64,000 nucleotides of DNA from Pseudonocardia autotrophica (GTDB taxonomy: Bacteria > Actinomycetota > Actinomycetes > Mycobacteriales > Pseudonocardiaceae), in the NCBI RefSeq assembly GCF_003945385.1, contig NZ_AP018920.1, positions 4,650,001 through 4,714,000 on the forward strand, in the 5' to 3' direction. Below the pieces are notes generated by a model. That model had not been told where the DNA came from. It saw only the letters and a list, made by a program, of their open reading frames with translations, and made no database searches. Numbering within the stretch: position 1 is the first letter of the stretch; every line of letters starts with the position of its first letter. Shown here piece after piece: positions 48,153 through 57,233 of this stretch. The translations under genes were made by a program, and so were the position numbers.

Positions 48153-48980
48153 TCAGTGCACCCGTCTGCGCTGCGAGTCCGGATCGGGCCGGGTGAGCGC
48201 GATCACTCCGGCCAGCGCCACGATCACCCCCAGCAGTGCGGCGCCCTCCCAGCCGGGCCGGATCCGGTCCCCGAGCAGCGCGATGCCGACCACACCCGGC
48301 ACCACCACCTCGGTCACCGACAGCACCGCGGTCGCCGTCCCGACGGCGCCGTCCTGCAGCGCCTTCGCGAACGCCGCCACGCCGAGCACCCCCATCGCCA
48401 CGACCCCGTAGCCCAGCGGATCGAGCAGCAGGTCACCGACGGTCTCCCAGCGGATCGGGCCGGGATGGATGGCGCGCACCGCGAGCGCCGTCCCACCGAA
48501 CCCGAGCCCGGCGAGGAACGCGAGCAGCATCGGGCGTCCGGCCCGCCACACGAACGGCACCGCGACCAGCAGCAGCGCGAACGACACCAGCAGCACCGGC
48601 GTCGCGACCGGGGGCAGCGCATCCGGGCGTTCCGGTTCGGCGCTCGCCGCGACCAGCACCAGCCCGGACAGCACCGCGACGACCGCCCAGCGGTCGCGCC
48701 GGATCAGGTTCCACGGGTTCCAACCGTGGTCGGCCAGCGTGGTCAGCGCGATCGCCCCGGCCAGGATCGACTGCACCGCGAACACCGGGAGGTAGCGCAG
48801 GGCCGCCACGGTCAGCACCCAGGCGACGACGTCGGCGGCCAGCCCGGCCAGGAACCACGGCTGCAACCACACCAGGCGGCCGTACTTCGCCAGCCGGCTG
48901 CCCTTGGCCTCCCACAGCGCCGCGACGGTGTTGCCGATCATTGCAGCGACGGCGATGAGCAGCGCGAACAAGGTCGTCAT
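48153..48980 (-). CDS. EamA/DMT-like membrane transporter
   Basis: A 275-aa protein with about nine hydrophobic helices. It starts MTTLFALLIAVAAMIGNTVAALWEAKG and includes WFLAGLAADVVAWVLTVAALRYLPVFAVQSILAGAIALTTLA, which resembles the 5-TM halves of drug/metabolite transporters. The second half repeats the pattern (FAKALQDGAVGTATAVLSVTEVVVPGVVGIALLGDRI). Substrate unknown. ATG 48980 is used; ATG 48992 would add MGRA. It is divergent from the large unknown gene at 49069. Confidence 0.82.
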   Translation of the reverse strand: MTTLFALLIAVAAMIGNTVAALWEAKGSRLAKYGRLVWLQPWFLAGLAADVVAWVLTVAALRYLPVFAVQSILAGAIALTTLADHGWNPWNLIRRDRWAVVAVLSGLVLVAASAEPERPDALPPVATPVLLVSFALLLVAVPFVWRAGRPMLLAFLAGLGFGGTALAVRAIHPGPIRWETVGDLLLDPLGYGVVAMGVLGVAAFAKALQDGAVGTATAVLSVTEVVVPGVVGIALLGDRIRPGWEGAALLGVIVALAGVIALTRPDPDSQRRRVH

Positions 48981-49068
48981 GGCGCGGCCCATCCTGCCCG
49001 TTCCGGGCCGAACCGGCTTCGGACACGCCGGTCTGCCGGTGTCGTACCCACAGGGCACACTCGTCGTC

Positions 49069-50982
49069 ATGCGCATGCAGTTCGGTGTGGACGACGGCGA
49101 CGCGTTCCGGGAGCGCCTGGCGGAGCTGAGTACCGGCTTCGCCGCGTGGCTCGACGAGCACGATCTCGCCGGCGAACCGACCTCGGCCGAGCTCCTGATG
49201 CAGTACAAGTGGCTCGCCGCCGACGGTGATCTCGCGAGCTGGCCGCTGGAGCAGATCACCGAGTTCCTGGCCGAGTGGTGCCCGCAGGTCATGGCCGAGC
49301 ACCGGCTGCCGCTGCGGCTGGTCCCGCTGACCGTCGTGGTGTTCGCCGAGTACCTCGACGAGCAGGGCCTGCTCGCACCGACCAGCCCGCGGCCCTCGGC
49401 GATCCGGCGGCGGTGCACCGACTTCGCCGACACCTACGACGAGCTGGAGGCCGGCCCGGTCGAGCCGCTGCTCGCCGAGTTCGAGTCGCCGCCGGATCCG
49501 GTGCGGATCCCCTCCCCGGCCGACCGTGCGCGATGCGCCGCGCAGGCGCCGATCCTGCGCGACGCCCGCGCACTCGCCCGGTGGTGCGGCGACCGCGGCC
49601 GGGCCCTCACCAGGACCGGGAACCTGCGGCTCGCCGACGCCCGCCACCTGGTGGAGTTGCTCGGCACCGGCGACCCGCTCGACCGCCCCGCCGGTTCCCG
49701 GCTGGCCCGGTCCGACCAGCTGCGGACCCTCACCTGGGTGCTGGAGACCGCGGTGCGGGCCGGGGCGGTCCGCCGCGACGGCGGACGACTGGTCGCGGTG
49801 CAGCGCTTCGCCGAGCTCGACGACACCACGGCCCACGAGGACCTGGTGCTCGCCGCCCGTGACGAGGGCGTGCTCACCGTGCTCGGCGACCGCCGCAGCG
49901 ACGACGACGAGTGGTCCGGCGATCTCATCGACGAGGGCCTCGACGGGCTCTTCGACGCCGCGGACGAACCCGTCGACGAGGTGGAGCGGCACGCCATCGA
50001 GATCCTGCAGGCACATCTCGAGACGGTCACCGGTGCCGGTGCCGATCACGACGACGACCAGGACGCCCTCCCGCATCCCGCCGACGACGCGACGCCGGCG
50101 TTCCTCGCCCTGCTGCGCCATCCCGCCGACGGGCTGGAGTTCGACACCGTCGCCGAGCTGCTCGGCCTCGTCCTGGGCTGGTCGGAGTGGTTCCGGGTGG
50201 TCGACGTCGTCCCCACGACGACCGGTGTCCTGGTCACCCGGCTCGAACGGCTGGGGCTCGTCCGCTGGGACGACTCCGAGCAGCTGCCCGATCCCGGCCC
50301 GTTCGAGGAGACCCGGCGCATCGGCGGGCGGGTCGTGCTCACCTCGGGCGGGATCGCCTGCGCGCTGCTGGTGCTCGCCGCGGAGGGCATCGACTTCCCG
50401 ACCCGGCCCGATCCGGCCGTCGCCACCGCCGCCGACGTCGTCGGTCTCGCGGGCGAGGTGCCACCCGACGAGTGGCGCGACGACATCGACGCCTGGTATG
50501 CGGCGCAGCCCGATCCCGCGCGGGCGATCTCGGCGTTCGTCACCGAGGCACTCGATCCCGCCCGGCCGCTGGTCGTCGTGCTGACCGCGACCAGCGTCGC
50601 AGCCGAGCGGTTCGGTTCCGGTGTCGTCGACGATCTGCTGCTCGAGCATCTCGACGGGCCGCACCGCGCGCAGGTCGCTCGGCGGCTGGTCGGGCGCGGG
50701 CTGCTCGATCCCGACGAGCTGGAGCCGGACCTGCTGCTGCACGCCTCGGTCGACGTGCTCGCCGTCACCATCGACACGATCGCCCCCGACCAGTGGCCGG
50801 AGTTGTTCGCCCGGGAGTTCCCACCGGAGACGGCCCCGGTGTTCGAGGATCTGTGGCGGCTCGACAATCCGCACCTGGGCGACGTGCTCGCCGAGCTCGG
50901 CACGAACCATCCCGACGAGGGCGTCGCGAAAGCCGCACGGCGGGCCAGGATGCGCTGGCAGAGCCGCACCGGAGGCGCGTGA
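49069..50982 (+). CDS. Large hypothetical protein (637 aa) next to dinB
   Basis: An acidic, helical, soluble protein without signal peptide or membrane helix. Recurrent hydrophobic-acidic segments such as WLDEHDL, FLAEWCPQVMAEHRLPLRL and LLGLVLGWSEWFRVVDVVPT suggest repeated winged-helix or helical-hairpin modules. An Asp/His/Glu-rich stretch (GADHDDDQD) splits it near residue 330. No catalytic motif is recognised. It ends about 30 nt before the preferred dinB start and overlaps the longer alternative. Whether it shares dinB's DNA-damage context is unknown, since the LexA box lies after it. Confidence 0.8.
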   Translation: MRMQFGVDDGDAFRERLAELSTGFAAWLDEHDLAGEPTSAELLMQYKWLAADGDLASWPLEQITEFLAEWCPQVMAEHRLPLRLVPLTVVVFAEYLDEQGLLAPTSPRPSAIRRRCTDFADTYDELEAGPVEPLLAEFESPPDPVRIPSPADRARCAAQAPILRDARALARWCGDRGRALTRTGNLRLADARHLVELLGTGDPLDRPAGSRLARSDQLRTLTWVLETAVRAGAVRRDGGRLVAVQRFAELDDTTAHEDLVLAARDEGVLTVLGDRRSDDDEWSGDLIDEGLDGLFDAADEPVDEVERHAIEILQAHLETVTGAGADHDDDQDALPHPADDATPAFLALLRHPADGLEFDTVAELLGLVLGWSEWFRVVDVVPTTTGVLVTRLERLGLVRWDDSEQLPDPGPFEETRRIGGRVVLTSGGIACALLVLAAEGIDFPTRPDPAVATAADVVGLAGEVPPDEWRDDIDAWYAAQPDPARAISAFVTEALDPARPLVVVLTATSVAAERFGSGVVDDLLLEHLDGPHRAQVARRLVGRGLLDPDELEPDLLLHASVDVLAVTIDTIAPDQWPELFAREFPPETAPVFEDLWRLDNPHLGDVLAELGTNHPDEGVAKAARRARMRWQSRTGGA

Positions 50983-51001
50983 CGCGAACCCGGCCCGTGT
51001 G

Positions 51002-51015
51002 CGAACATATGTTCG
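51002..51015 (+). promoter_or_regulatory. LexA (SOS) box of dinB
   Basis: CGAACATATGTTCG is a perfect 14-bp palindrome matching the actinobacterial/Bacillus-type SOS box (CGAAC-N4-GTTCG). It ends on the G of GTG 51015. GTGACG at 50979-50984 and GAACAT inside the box could be -35 and -10, giving a leaderless mRNA whose promoter is covered by LexA. Confidence 0.88.
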
Positions 51016-52247
51016 TGCGCGGCCTGGCCACGATCCTGCATGCCGACCTGGACTCGTTCTACGCCTCGGTCGAGCAGCGGGACGACCCAAGCCTGCGCGA
51101 CCGGCCGGTGATCGTCGGCGGCGGGGTGGTGCTGGCGGCGAGCTACCAGGCGAAGGCGTACGGCGTCGCGACCGCGATGGGCGGCAGGCAGGCCAGGGCG
51201 CTGTGCCCGGCCGCGATCGTCGTGCCGCCCCGGATGGCGGCCTACTCGGCGGCGAGCCGCGCGGTCTTCGCGATCTTCCGGGACGTCACACCCGAGGTGG
51301 AAGGGCTGTCGATCGACGAGGCGTTCCTGGAGGTCGGCGGGCTCGCCCGGATCGCGGGTGCGCCGCGGGAGATCGCCGCCCGGCTGCGCGAGCGGGTGCT
51401 GGCCGAGGCCGGTCTGCCGATCACGGTCGGGGTGGCACGCACCAAGTTCCTGGCGAAGGTGGCGAGCGGCGTCGCGAAGCCGGACGGGCTGCTCGTCGTC
51501 GAGCCGGAGCGGGAGCGGGAGTTCCTGCACCCGCTCCCGGTGCAGCGGCTGTGGGGCGTCCGGTCGGTCACCGCGGGCCGGCTGCACGAGCTGGGCGTGC
51601 GGACCGTCGCCGACGTCGCCGGGCTCGGTGAGGCGGCGCTGGTGTCGCTGCTCGGCCCGGCCGCCGGGCGGCACCTGCACGCGCTGGCGCACCTGCGCGA
51701 TCCGCGCCCGGTCGAGACCAGCCGGGCCCGGCGCTCGATCGGGTCGCAGCGGGCGCTCGGCCGCCGGCATCGCGATCCGCAGGAGCTGGACGCGATCCTC
51801 GCCGGCACCGTCGACCGGCTCGCCCGCCGGCTGCGCGCGCCGACGGGAAGCGACCGGGACCCGTCCGGCACGGGCGGTGGGCGGGTGTGCCGCACGGTGG
51901 TGCTGCGGCTGCGTTTCGCCGACTACGCCCGGGTGACCCGCTCGCACACGCTCCCGGTGCCGACCGCGCACACCCCGACGATCCTCGCCGCGGCCCGACG
52001 GCTGCTCGTCGCCGCGCTGCCGGAGATCCGCGATCGCGGCATCACGCTGCTCGGCCTGTCGCTGACCAACCTCGACCGGGACGACGCCCTGCAGCTGGAA
52101 CTCCCGCTCGACGCCCGTTCCGGTCCGGCACTGGACACCGCGTTGGACGCGGTGCGCCGCCGGTTCGGGGCCGGATCGGTGTCCCGGGCGACCGGGCTCG
52201 GGCGGGGCGACGACCTGGAGGTCCCGCTGCTGCCCGAGCACGAGTGA
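51015..52247 (+). CDS. dinB: DNA polymerase IV (Y-family translesion polymerase)
   Basis: A 410-aa Y-family polymerase. ILHADLDSFYASVEQRDDP opens the palm (first catalytic Asp), VVLAASYQAKAYGVATAMGGRQA follows and GLSIDEAFLEVGG holds the second catalytic Asp-Glu. PITVGVARTKFLAKVASGVAKPDG and a helix-hairpin-helix region come next, then the little-finger domain. The C-terminus ends with ELPLDARS, resembling a clamp-binding QLxLPL-like motif (LQLELPL). GTG 51015 is preferred because the SOS box abuts it; GTG 50979 or ATG 51009 would place the operator inside the gene. Confidence 0.93.
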   Translation: MRGLATILHADLDSFYASVEQRDDPSLRDRPVIVGGGVVLAASYQAKAYGVATAMGGRQARALCPAAIVVPPRMAAYSAASRAVFAIFRDVTPEVEGLSIDEAFLEVGGLARIAGAPREIAARLRERVLAEAGLPITVGVARTKFLAKVASGVAKPDGLLVVEPEREREFLHPLPVQRLWGVRSVTAGRLHELGVRTVADVAGLGEAALVSLLGPAAGRHLHALAHLRDPRPVETSRARRSIGSQRALGRRHRDPQELDAILAGTVDRLARRLRAPTGSDRDPSGTGGGRVCRTVVLRLRFADYARVTRSHTLPVPTAHTPTILAAARRLLVAALPEIRDRGITLLGLSLTNLDRDDALQLELPLDARSGPALDTALDAVRRRFGAGSVSRATGLGRGDDLEVPLLPEHE

Positions 52248-52257
52248 CCGGGCCCGT

Positions 52258-52554
52258 TCAGCAGGCGGGGGCACTCCCGAAGTCCCGGGTGGTCCGGACG
52301 TAGTAGTTGGTCACCCAGCCCTGCTCCGGGGAGCCGATGCGGTACCAGACGTCGTCACCGCGTACCGCCTCGCCGCGCTGCCAGCAGCTCACCCGGACCG
52401 GGGTGCCGGCTTCAGGGATCGTGGCGACGACGCCGTGCCCGGTGCCGGGACCGGAACGCACCTGCAGGCCCTCGATCGAGGTACGCGTACACCCGGTCAG
52501 GACGAGGACACCCAGCACGACGGCCGACGCGCGTAGCAATCGGATGTGACCCAC
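52258..52554 (-). CDS. SH3-domain lipoprotein
   Basis: A 98-aa secreted lipoprotein. Signal peptide LLRASAVVLGVLVL and lipobox LTGC (Cys about 22). The mature part is one bacterial SH3 domain: GLQVRSGPGTGHGVVATIPEAGTPVRVSCW, then WYRIGSPEQGWVTNYYV. Two further Cys (SCW and the terminal PAC) could form a disulfide. Such proteins often bind peptidoglycan or modulate wall enzymes. The GTG start follows GAGGTGGGG. Converges with dinB. Confidence 0.82.
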   Translation of the reverse strand: MGHIRLLRASAVVLGVLVLTGCTRTSIEGLQVRSGPGTGHGVVATIPEAGTPVRVSCWQRGEAVRGDDVWYRIGSPEQGWVTNYYVRTTRDFGSAPAC

Positions 52555-52711
52555 ATCCCCACCTCACTCGATCAAGCGACCCCCGGAGGTTGCGGAAGGT
52601 AGCGCGATCCGGGCAGCGCCACGCCGTGCCACGCCGGGTGGATCCGGCCCGGATCCACCCGGCCCTGCTTCGGATCGTCCCCTCGGCCGGGTCACGCCGG
52701 ACCGCCCACGG

Positions 52712-52940
52712 GTGCCGCCGATCCCCCACCACACGGACCGCGGCGCTCTCCCACGCCGCCCAGCACCCCCGAGGCGGGCGGGCCCGCAAGTGCCGCCGAT
52801 CCCCGACCGCACGGAGAGCACGGCCGCTCTCCCACGCCACCCGAGGCAGGCGGGCCCACCGCGGGTGCCGCCGATCCCCCACTACGCGGAGGTCGCGAGG
52901 CTCTGCCGTGCGACCCAGCGACCCTGGGGTGAGGCGGGCC
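52712..52940. repeat. 75-78-bp imperfect minisatellite, three copies
   Basis: Units start with GTGCCGCCGATCCCC at 52712, 52790 and 52865, each continuing with a GCTCTCCCACGCC-like and GAGGCGGGCGGGCCC-like block. The array fills most of the 410-bp gap between the SH3 lipoprotein gene and the HNH nuclease gene. No supportable gene lies in this gap. Confidence 0.8.
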
Positions 52941-52965
52941 CGCGGGTGTCTCCTTCGGTGTCGGG

Positions 52966-54639
52966 TCAGAACGGCGGGGCATCGTCCTCACCTCGATCAG
53001 CGGTCGCAGCACCTCGATCAGCGGTCGCAGCCTCCGGGGCCTCAGGGGGCGGTGCGGTGTCCGGGTTCGTGAGGTGGGTCCGGTAGTCGTGCGGCCGGGT
53101 CGTCTCCCGGCGCCCGCACGGGCTGATCCAGGTGAGCGACCCGTCCTCGCCAGCGACGACCTGCCAGCCCGGCGCATCCTTGAGCTTGTGATGGTGCAGG
53201 CACAGACCGTGCAGGTTCGCCGCGTCGGTCATACCACCGTCGGCCCACGGGACGAGGTGGTCGAGATCGCGGATCGGTCTGCTGCACAGCGGTCCGCGGC
53301 AGATTCCGTCGCGGGCCCGCACCAGATCGGCCAGATCATCGGGTGGGGCGTAGGTGCTGCGCCCACGATCGCGGACCTCCCCCGAGAGCGGGTCCACCAC
53401 CAACCGCGCCCACACCCCACCGGCGGCCAGTGCCCGGGCTGTGGTCGCCCGGATCGGTCCGTGTCCGACCAGTTCGGCCGGGCGGTCATCGCCGAGCAGC
53501 GTGTCGAGCGAGACGACGACCTGGATCAGCGGCTTGCGCCCGATTGCCGCCACCGGATCGGCCCTGGCCGCCAACACCTGGGCGACCACCTCGGCGAGCG
53601 CCTCGGGCGACAGACCCGCCGAAGCGGCCGCATCGGCGGCACCCATTGCATCGGCTGTACCGGCTGCGCCCACTGCATCGGATGTGCCGGCTGCATCCGT
53701 TGCGCCTGTTGCATCGGGCGTGAGGACCTGGCAGACGGCCTCTCGGACCGCGGCCAGATCGGTGATCGACACCGTGCCCTGCAACAACTGGTGGGCCAGG
53801 TCGACCCGCCGCTGCTCCAGCGTGCGCGGATCATCGACACCCAGGGATCTGGCCAGCCGGTCCACCGACCGCCACGACGCCTCGGTCTGCTCGGCGGCGG
53901 CGGAGAGCCACAACGAGGCCATCCCGTCATCGGACCGGCTGATCGACATCCGCCGATCAGCCTTGGCCCGCTCGTGCCGCCGCGCCGCACCCTGCGGGTC
54001 CACCCGCGCCACGGTGCGACGCAACCGATCCTGCAACAACCGGCGGGGCGCGGCAGCCGCGCCGGGCAACACTCGTGCCTCGACCTCCCGCGCCACCTCA
54101 TCGGTCAGGACGCTCGTGGCGTGTGCGATCGCGTCGGCCTTGCGCTCGTCGATCCGGCCCGCCTCCCACTCCGCCAGGGTCGCCGGAAGCACATGCGCGA
54201 ACCTGACCGCGCCCGCGAGCATGCAGCGGGCCTCCTCCAACGACACCCGCAACGTGAGTGCGACCTGGTCGGGTAACCACCGCCCCACCGGCGCCGCCGC
54301 ACCCGGATCCGCGCCCGGTGGCGGCGCGCTGCTGCCCGGTGGGTGCCGGTCGGCGAACACAGCCAGCATCCGGGTACGCAGCGCCGAGGCCCAGCGTTCC
54401 ATCCGCTCGGCACCCTCGACCACATCGAGCAGCTGGGCATCGTCGAGCAGTTCGGGGCTGTCCCCGGCGAGCTGACAGTCCAACGCCAACGCGAAACCCA
54501 CCGGCCGATCCGGATCCACCGTGACGGCCGGATCGTCATCCCCGCACAGCAGCCCGCACAGCTCGCGGGTCATGCCGTGCGGGCACGGATCGGCCGCGAC
54601 CGCCTCCGGGCTGAGCAACCCACCATCGATATCGAACAT
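52966..54639 (-). CDS. DUF222/13E12-type HNH endonuclease
   Basis: A 557-aa protein. The DUF222 domain covers about residues 30-400 (LLDDAQLLDVVEGAERMERWASALRTRMLAVFADRH, then VALTLRVSLEEARCMLAGA). A low-complexity Ala/Thr/Gly/Asp insertion lies near 330-365. The C-terminal HNH nuclease (about 445-490) has RDGICRGPLCSRPIRDLDHLVPWADGG and NLHGLCLHHHKLKD. These resemble the mycobacterial 13E12 repeat proteins, several of which are LexA-controlled. ATG 54639 lies inside a LexA box, 7 nt after a TAGACT -10, which implies a leaderless, damage-induced mRNA. Confidence 0.9.
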   Translation of the reverse strand: MFDIDGGLLSPEAVAADPCPHGMTRELCGLLCGDDDPAVTVDPDRPVGFALALDCQLAGDSPELLDDAQLLDVVEGAERMERWASALRTRMLAVFADRHPPGSSAPPPGADPGAAAPVGRWLPDQVALTLRVSLEEARCMLAGAVRFAHVLPATLAEWEAGRIDERKADAIAHATSVLTDEVAREVEARVLPGAAAAPRRLLQDRLRRTVARVDPQGAARRHERAKADRRMSISRSDDGMASLWLSAAAEQTEASWRSVDRLARSLGVDDPRTLEQRRVDLAHQLLQGTVSITDLAAVREAVCQVLTPDATGATDAAGTSDAVGAAGTADAMGAADAAASAGLSPEALAEVVAQVLAARADPVAAIGRKPLIQVVVSLDTLLGDDRPAELVGHGPIRATTARALAAGGVWARLVVDPLSGEVRDRGRSTYAPPDDLADLVRARDGICRGPLCSRPIRDLDHLVPWADGGMTDAANLHGLCLHHHKLKDAPGWQVVAGEDGSLTWISPCGRRETTRPHDYRTHLTNPDTAPPPEAPEAATADRGAATADRGEDDAPPF

Positions 54640-54652
54640 GTGTTCGAGTCTA
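54632..54652 (-). promoter_or_regulatory. LexA box and -10 of the HNH nuclease gene
   Basis: TCGAACATGTGTTCGA (54632-54647) keeps both CGAAC/GTTCG halves of the SOS box. On the minus strand TAGACT (plus 54647-54652) ends 7 nt before the A of ATG 54639. LexA would cover the transcription start and the start codon. Confidence 0.85.
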
Positions 54653-54814
54653 CCGGGGATTGCGTGCCGCTCTCTAGAACGAATTCCAGGCAATTCCATA
54701 CAGGACACGAACCGTCACCGCACCCCGCCGGATGCCCGACGTCCGGACCCGACCAGCACGCCTGCCCGGTACACCCGACCGCCGCACGTACCGGTCCGAG
54801 GCGGCGGAGAGCGA

Positions 54815-55140
54815 CCACACCTGCGAGCTCTCGCCCCCGGGGCCACACCGGGTCACCCGCCTGCGAGTTCACGCCTCGGGCCACACCCAAGTCGCCCGCC
54901 TGCGAGTTCGCACCCCAGGCCACATCGGGCCACCGGGCACCGGGCACCGGATTCGCGTCCTCGGGCCGCACTCAAGTCGCCTGCCTGCGGGTTCGCGCCC
55001 CCGGGTAACACCCGAGTCGCCCACCTGCGGATCCGCGCCCCCGGGCAACACCCGAATCGCCCGCCGGCCAGTTCGCACCCCGGGCCACACCCGATCCACC
55101 CACCCGCCAGTTCGCACCCCGGGGCCACACCCGAGTCACC
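54815..55140. repeat. 40-bp minisatellite, eight copies
   Basis: Units of 39-40 bp (one of 45) are anchored on CGAGTTCGC/CGCCAGTTCGC followed by a CCCCGGGCCACACCCGAGTCGCC-like block. Anchors fall at 54825, 54865, 54904, 54949, 54989, 55029, 55069 and 55108. The 54709-55343 gap holds this array and the hexamer run at 55194, and I see no gene in it. Confidence 0.85.
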
Positions 55141-55193
55141 CGCCGGCCGGCCACGGCACCGACGCCGGCGCGGATCACCGACCGGCCCCAGCA

Positions 55194-55230
<37 letters not shown>

Positions 55231-55343
55231 CAGCTCACCGACCGAATCCGGACCTGTCACGCAGCAGGTCTGGATCGCACCCTGCCGGGCAACGACGGAC
55301 CGGCAGCCGAGCAGCCGCAGACCGGGCAATCAGGCAGCTGCGC

Positions 55344-57149
55344 TCAGGCCGTGGCCAGCGCCGCGTAGCGGCCGGCACCGGCCAGCAACTCGTCGTGCGT
55401 ACCCGCCTCCGCGATCCGGCCGTGGTCGATCACGACGATCCGGTCGGCGTCACGGACGGTGGACAGCCGGTGCGCGATCGTGATCGTCGTCCGGCCGCGG
55501 GACAGCTCGTCGAACGCGGCCTGCACGGCCCGCTCGGTCCGGGTGTCCAGCGCGCTGGTGGCCTCGTCGAGCACCAGCACCTTCGGGTCGCGCAGCAGCG
55601 TGCGGGCGATCGCGATCCGCTGCTTCTCCCCGCCGGAGAACCGGTGCCCGCGGGATCCGACGAGCGTGTCGTAGCCGTCGGGCAGCGCGGTGATCAGGTC
55701 GTGCACCTGCGCGGCACGGGCGGCGGCCTCGATGTCGGCGTCGGTCGCGTCCGGCCGGGCGTGGCGCAGGTTCTCCCGGACGGTGGTGTGCAGCAGGTAG
55801 GTCTCCTGGCTCACCACGCCGACGATCCCCGTGAGATCGGCGGTGGCCAGATCCCGCACGTCGACGCCGTCGATCGTCACCCGCCCGGACGTCGGGTCGT
55901 GCAGCCGGGCGACCAGCCCGGCCAGCGTCGATTTGCCCGAGCCGGTCTCCCCGACCAGCGCCAGGGTGCTGCCGGCCGGCACGTCGAGATCGATCCCGGC
56001 GACGGCGGCCGTGCCGCTGCCCGGGTAGGCGTAGGTGACGCCTTCGAGGCGCACGTGCCCGCGCACCAGGGCGTGGTCGACCTCGACCGGGTCACGCGGC
56101 TCGGCGACGTCGATCGGCAGGTCCAGGTACTCGAAGATGCGCGCGAACAGCGCCAGCGAGGCAACGATCTGAACCCCGAGCGAGAGCAGGCCCATGATCG
56201 GCCGGAACAGGCCGGTCTGCAGTGCGGTGAAGGCGACCAGGGTTCCGATGCTCATCGCGCCCGCGGTGAACGGCAGCCCCGCCGACAGGTAGATCACGGC
56301 CGGGACGGCGGCGAACACCACCTGGGTCACCGCCATCGACCAGCGGCCCGCGAGCTGCGAGCGCAGCTCCAGACCGATCAGCCGGGACGACGAGTCGGTG
56401 AACCGGCTGGTCAGTTCCGGCCCGCTGCCGAGTGTCCGGGACAGCGTCGCACCGCTGATCGAGAGGCTCTCCTCGACGGTCACGTTGAGATCGGCGAGCT
56501 CGCGCTGCTGCGCGGCGGTGACGGCACGCCGGGTGCGGGCGACCCGACGGGTCAGCAGCACCGCCGGGGGCAGCACCACCAGCGAGACCAGCGTGAGCTG
56601 CCAGGACAGCGCCAGCATCGCGACCAGCGTGGCGACGGTGGTGGTCAGGTTCGAGGCGACCGAGGTGGCCGTGCTGGTGACCACCGATTGCATGCCGCCG
56701 ATGTCGTTGGTGATCCGGGACTGCACCTCACCGGTGCGGGTCCGGGTGAAGAAGGCCAGGCTCTGCCGCTGCAGGTGCGCGAAGACGTCGGTGCGCAGCC
56801 CGTGCATGACCTCCTGACCGATCCGGGTCGAGATCCAGGTCTGGACGACGCCGAGTGCGGCGGTGATCGCGGCGACCGCCACCATCGCGCCGGCCAGCCA
56901 GGCGAGCAGCACGACGTCGCGCTCCGGCAGGGCGACGTCGATGACCTCGCGCAGCAGGAACGGCGACGCCATTCCGACGATCGACGAGGCGGCGATCGTC
57001 ACGAGGACGACCGCCAGCGGGGCCCGGTGCGGGGTGAACAGGGCGCCGATCCGGCGCAGCGAGACGGCGCGGGCCTGTTCCTTCTCCTCGGGGCCGGGTG
57101 TCCGGGGATCCGGCGGCCGGCCGGGACGGTTCGGGTGGTCGGATTTCAA
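55344..57149 (-). CDS. ABC exporter, half-transporter (membrane + ATPase)
   Basis: A 601-aa type IV ABC half-transporter. Six helices in residues ~40-330 (PLAVVLVTIAASSIVGMASPFLLREVID as helix 1) precede one ATPase domain: Walker A GETGSGKST (about 398-406), Q-loop VVSQETYLLHTT, signature FSGGEKQRIAIARTLL, Walker B VLVLDEATSALD and switch IAHRLSTV. It should homodimerise and export lipid, peptide or drug. The start is TTG 57149 with AAGGAG 4-5 nt upstream. Divergent from a MarR regulator 84 bp away, the usual arrangement for a repressed exporter. Confidence 0.92.
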   Translation of the reverse strand: MKSDHPNRPGRPPDPRTPGPEEKEQARAVSLRRIGALFTPHRAPLAVVLVTIAASSIVGMASPFLLREVIDVALPERDVVLLAWLAGAMVAVAAITAALGVVQTWISTRIGQEVMHGLRTDVFAHLQRQSLAFFTRTRTGEVQSRITNDIGGMQSVVTSTATSVASNLTTTVATLVAMLALSWQLTLVSLVVLPPAVLLTRRVARTRRAVTAAQQRELADLNVTVEESLSISGATLSRTLGSGPELTSRFTDSSSRLIGLELRSQLAGRWSMAVTQVVFAAVPAVIYLSAGLPFTAGAMSIGTLVAFTALQTGLFRPIMGLLSLGVQIVASLALFARIFEYLDLPIDVAEPRDPVEVDHALVRGHVRLEGVTYAYPGSGTAAVAGIDLDVPAGSTLALVGETGSGKSTLAGLVARLHDPTSGRVTIDGVDVRDLATADLTGIVGVVSQETYLLHTTVRENLRHARPDATDADIEAAARAAQVHDLITALPDGYDTLVGSRGHRFSGGEKQRIAIARTLLRDPKVLVLDEATSALDTRTERAVQAAFDELSRGRTTITIAHRLSTVRDADRIVVIDHGRIAEAGTHDELLAGAGRYAALATA

Positions 57150-57187
57150 GGGGGCTCCTTCGCAGGGCGATCGAAAACTGGTGTGGT

Positions 57188-57227
57188 TACCTCACTATGT
57201 GGGAACAACACGATTGCTTGCTACGGT
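57188..57227. promoter_or_regulatory. Divergent MarR operator/promoter region
   Basis: TTACCTCAC-TAT-GTGGGAACA (57187-57207) is an imperfect palindrome in the AT-richer gap between the exporter and the MarR gene. TACGGT (57222-57227) lies 6 nt before the MarR GTG start, so that mRNA is probably leaderless. Confidence 0.5.
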
Positions 57228-57233
57228 GTTCCC

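Noticed and set aside
54815..55140. CRISPR array
   Set aside because: Units are contiguous and diverged over their whole length; there are no constant repeats separated by unique spacers and no cas genes.
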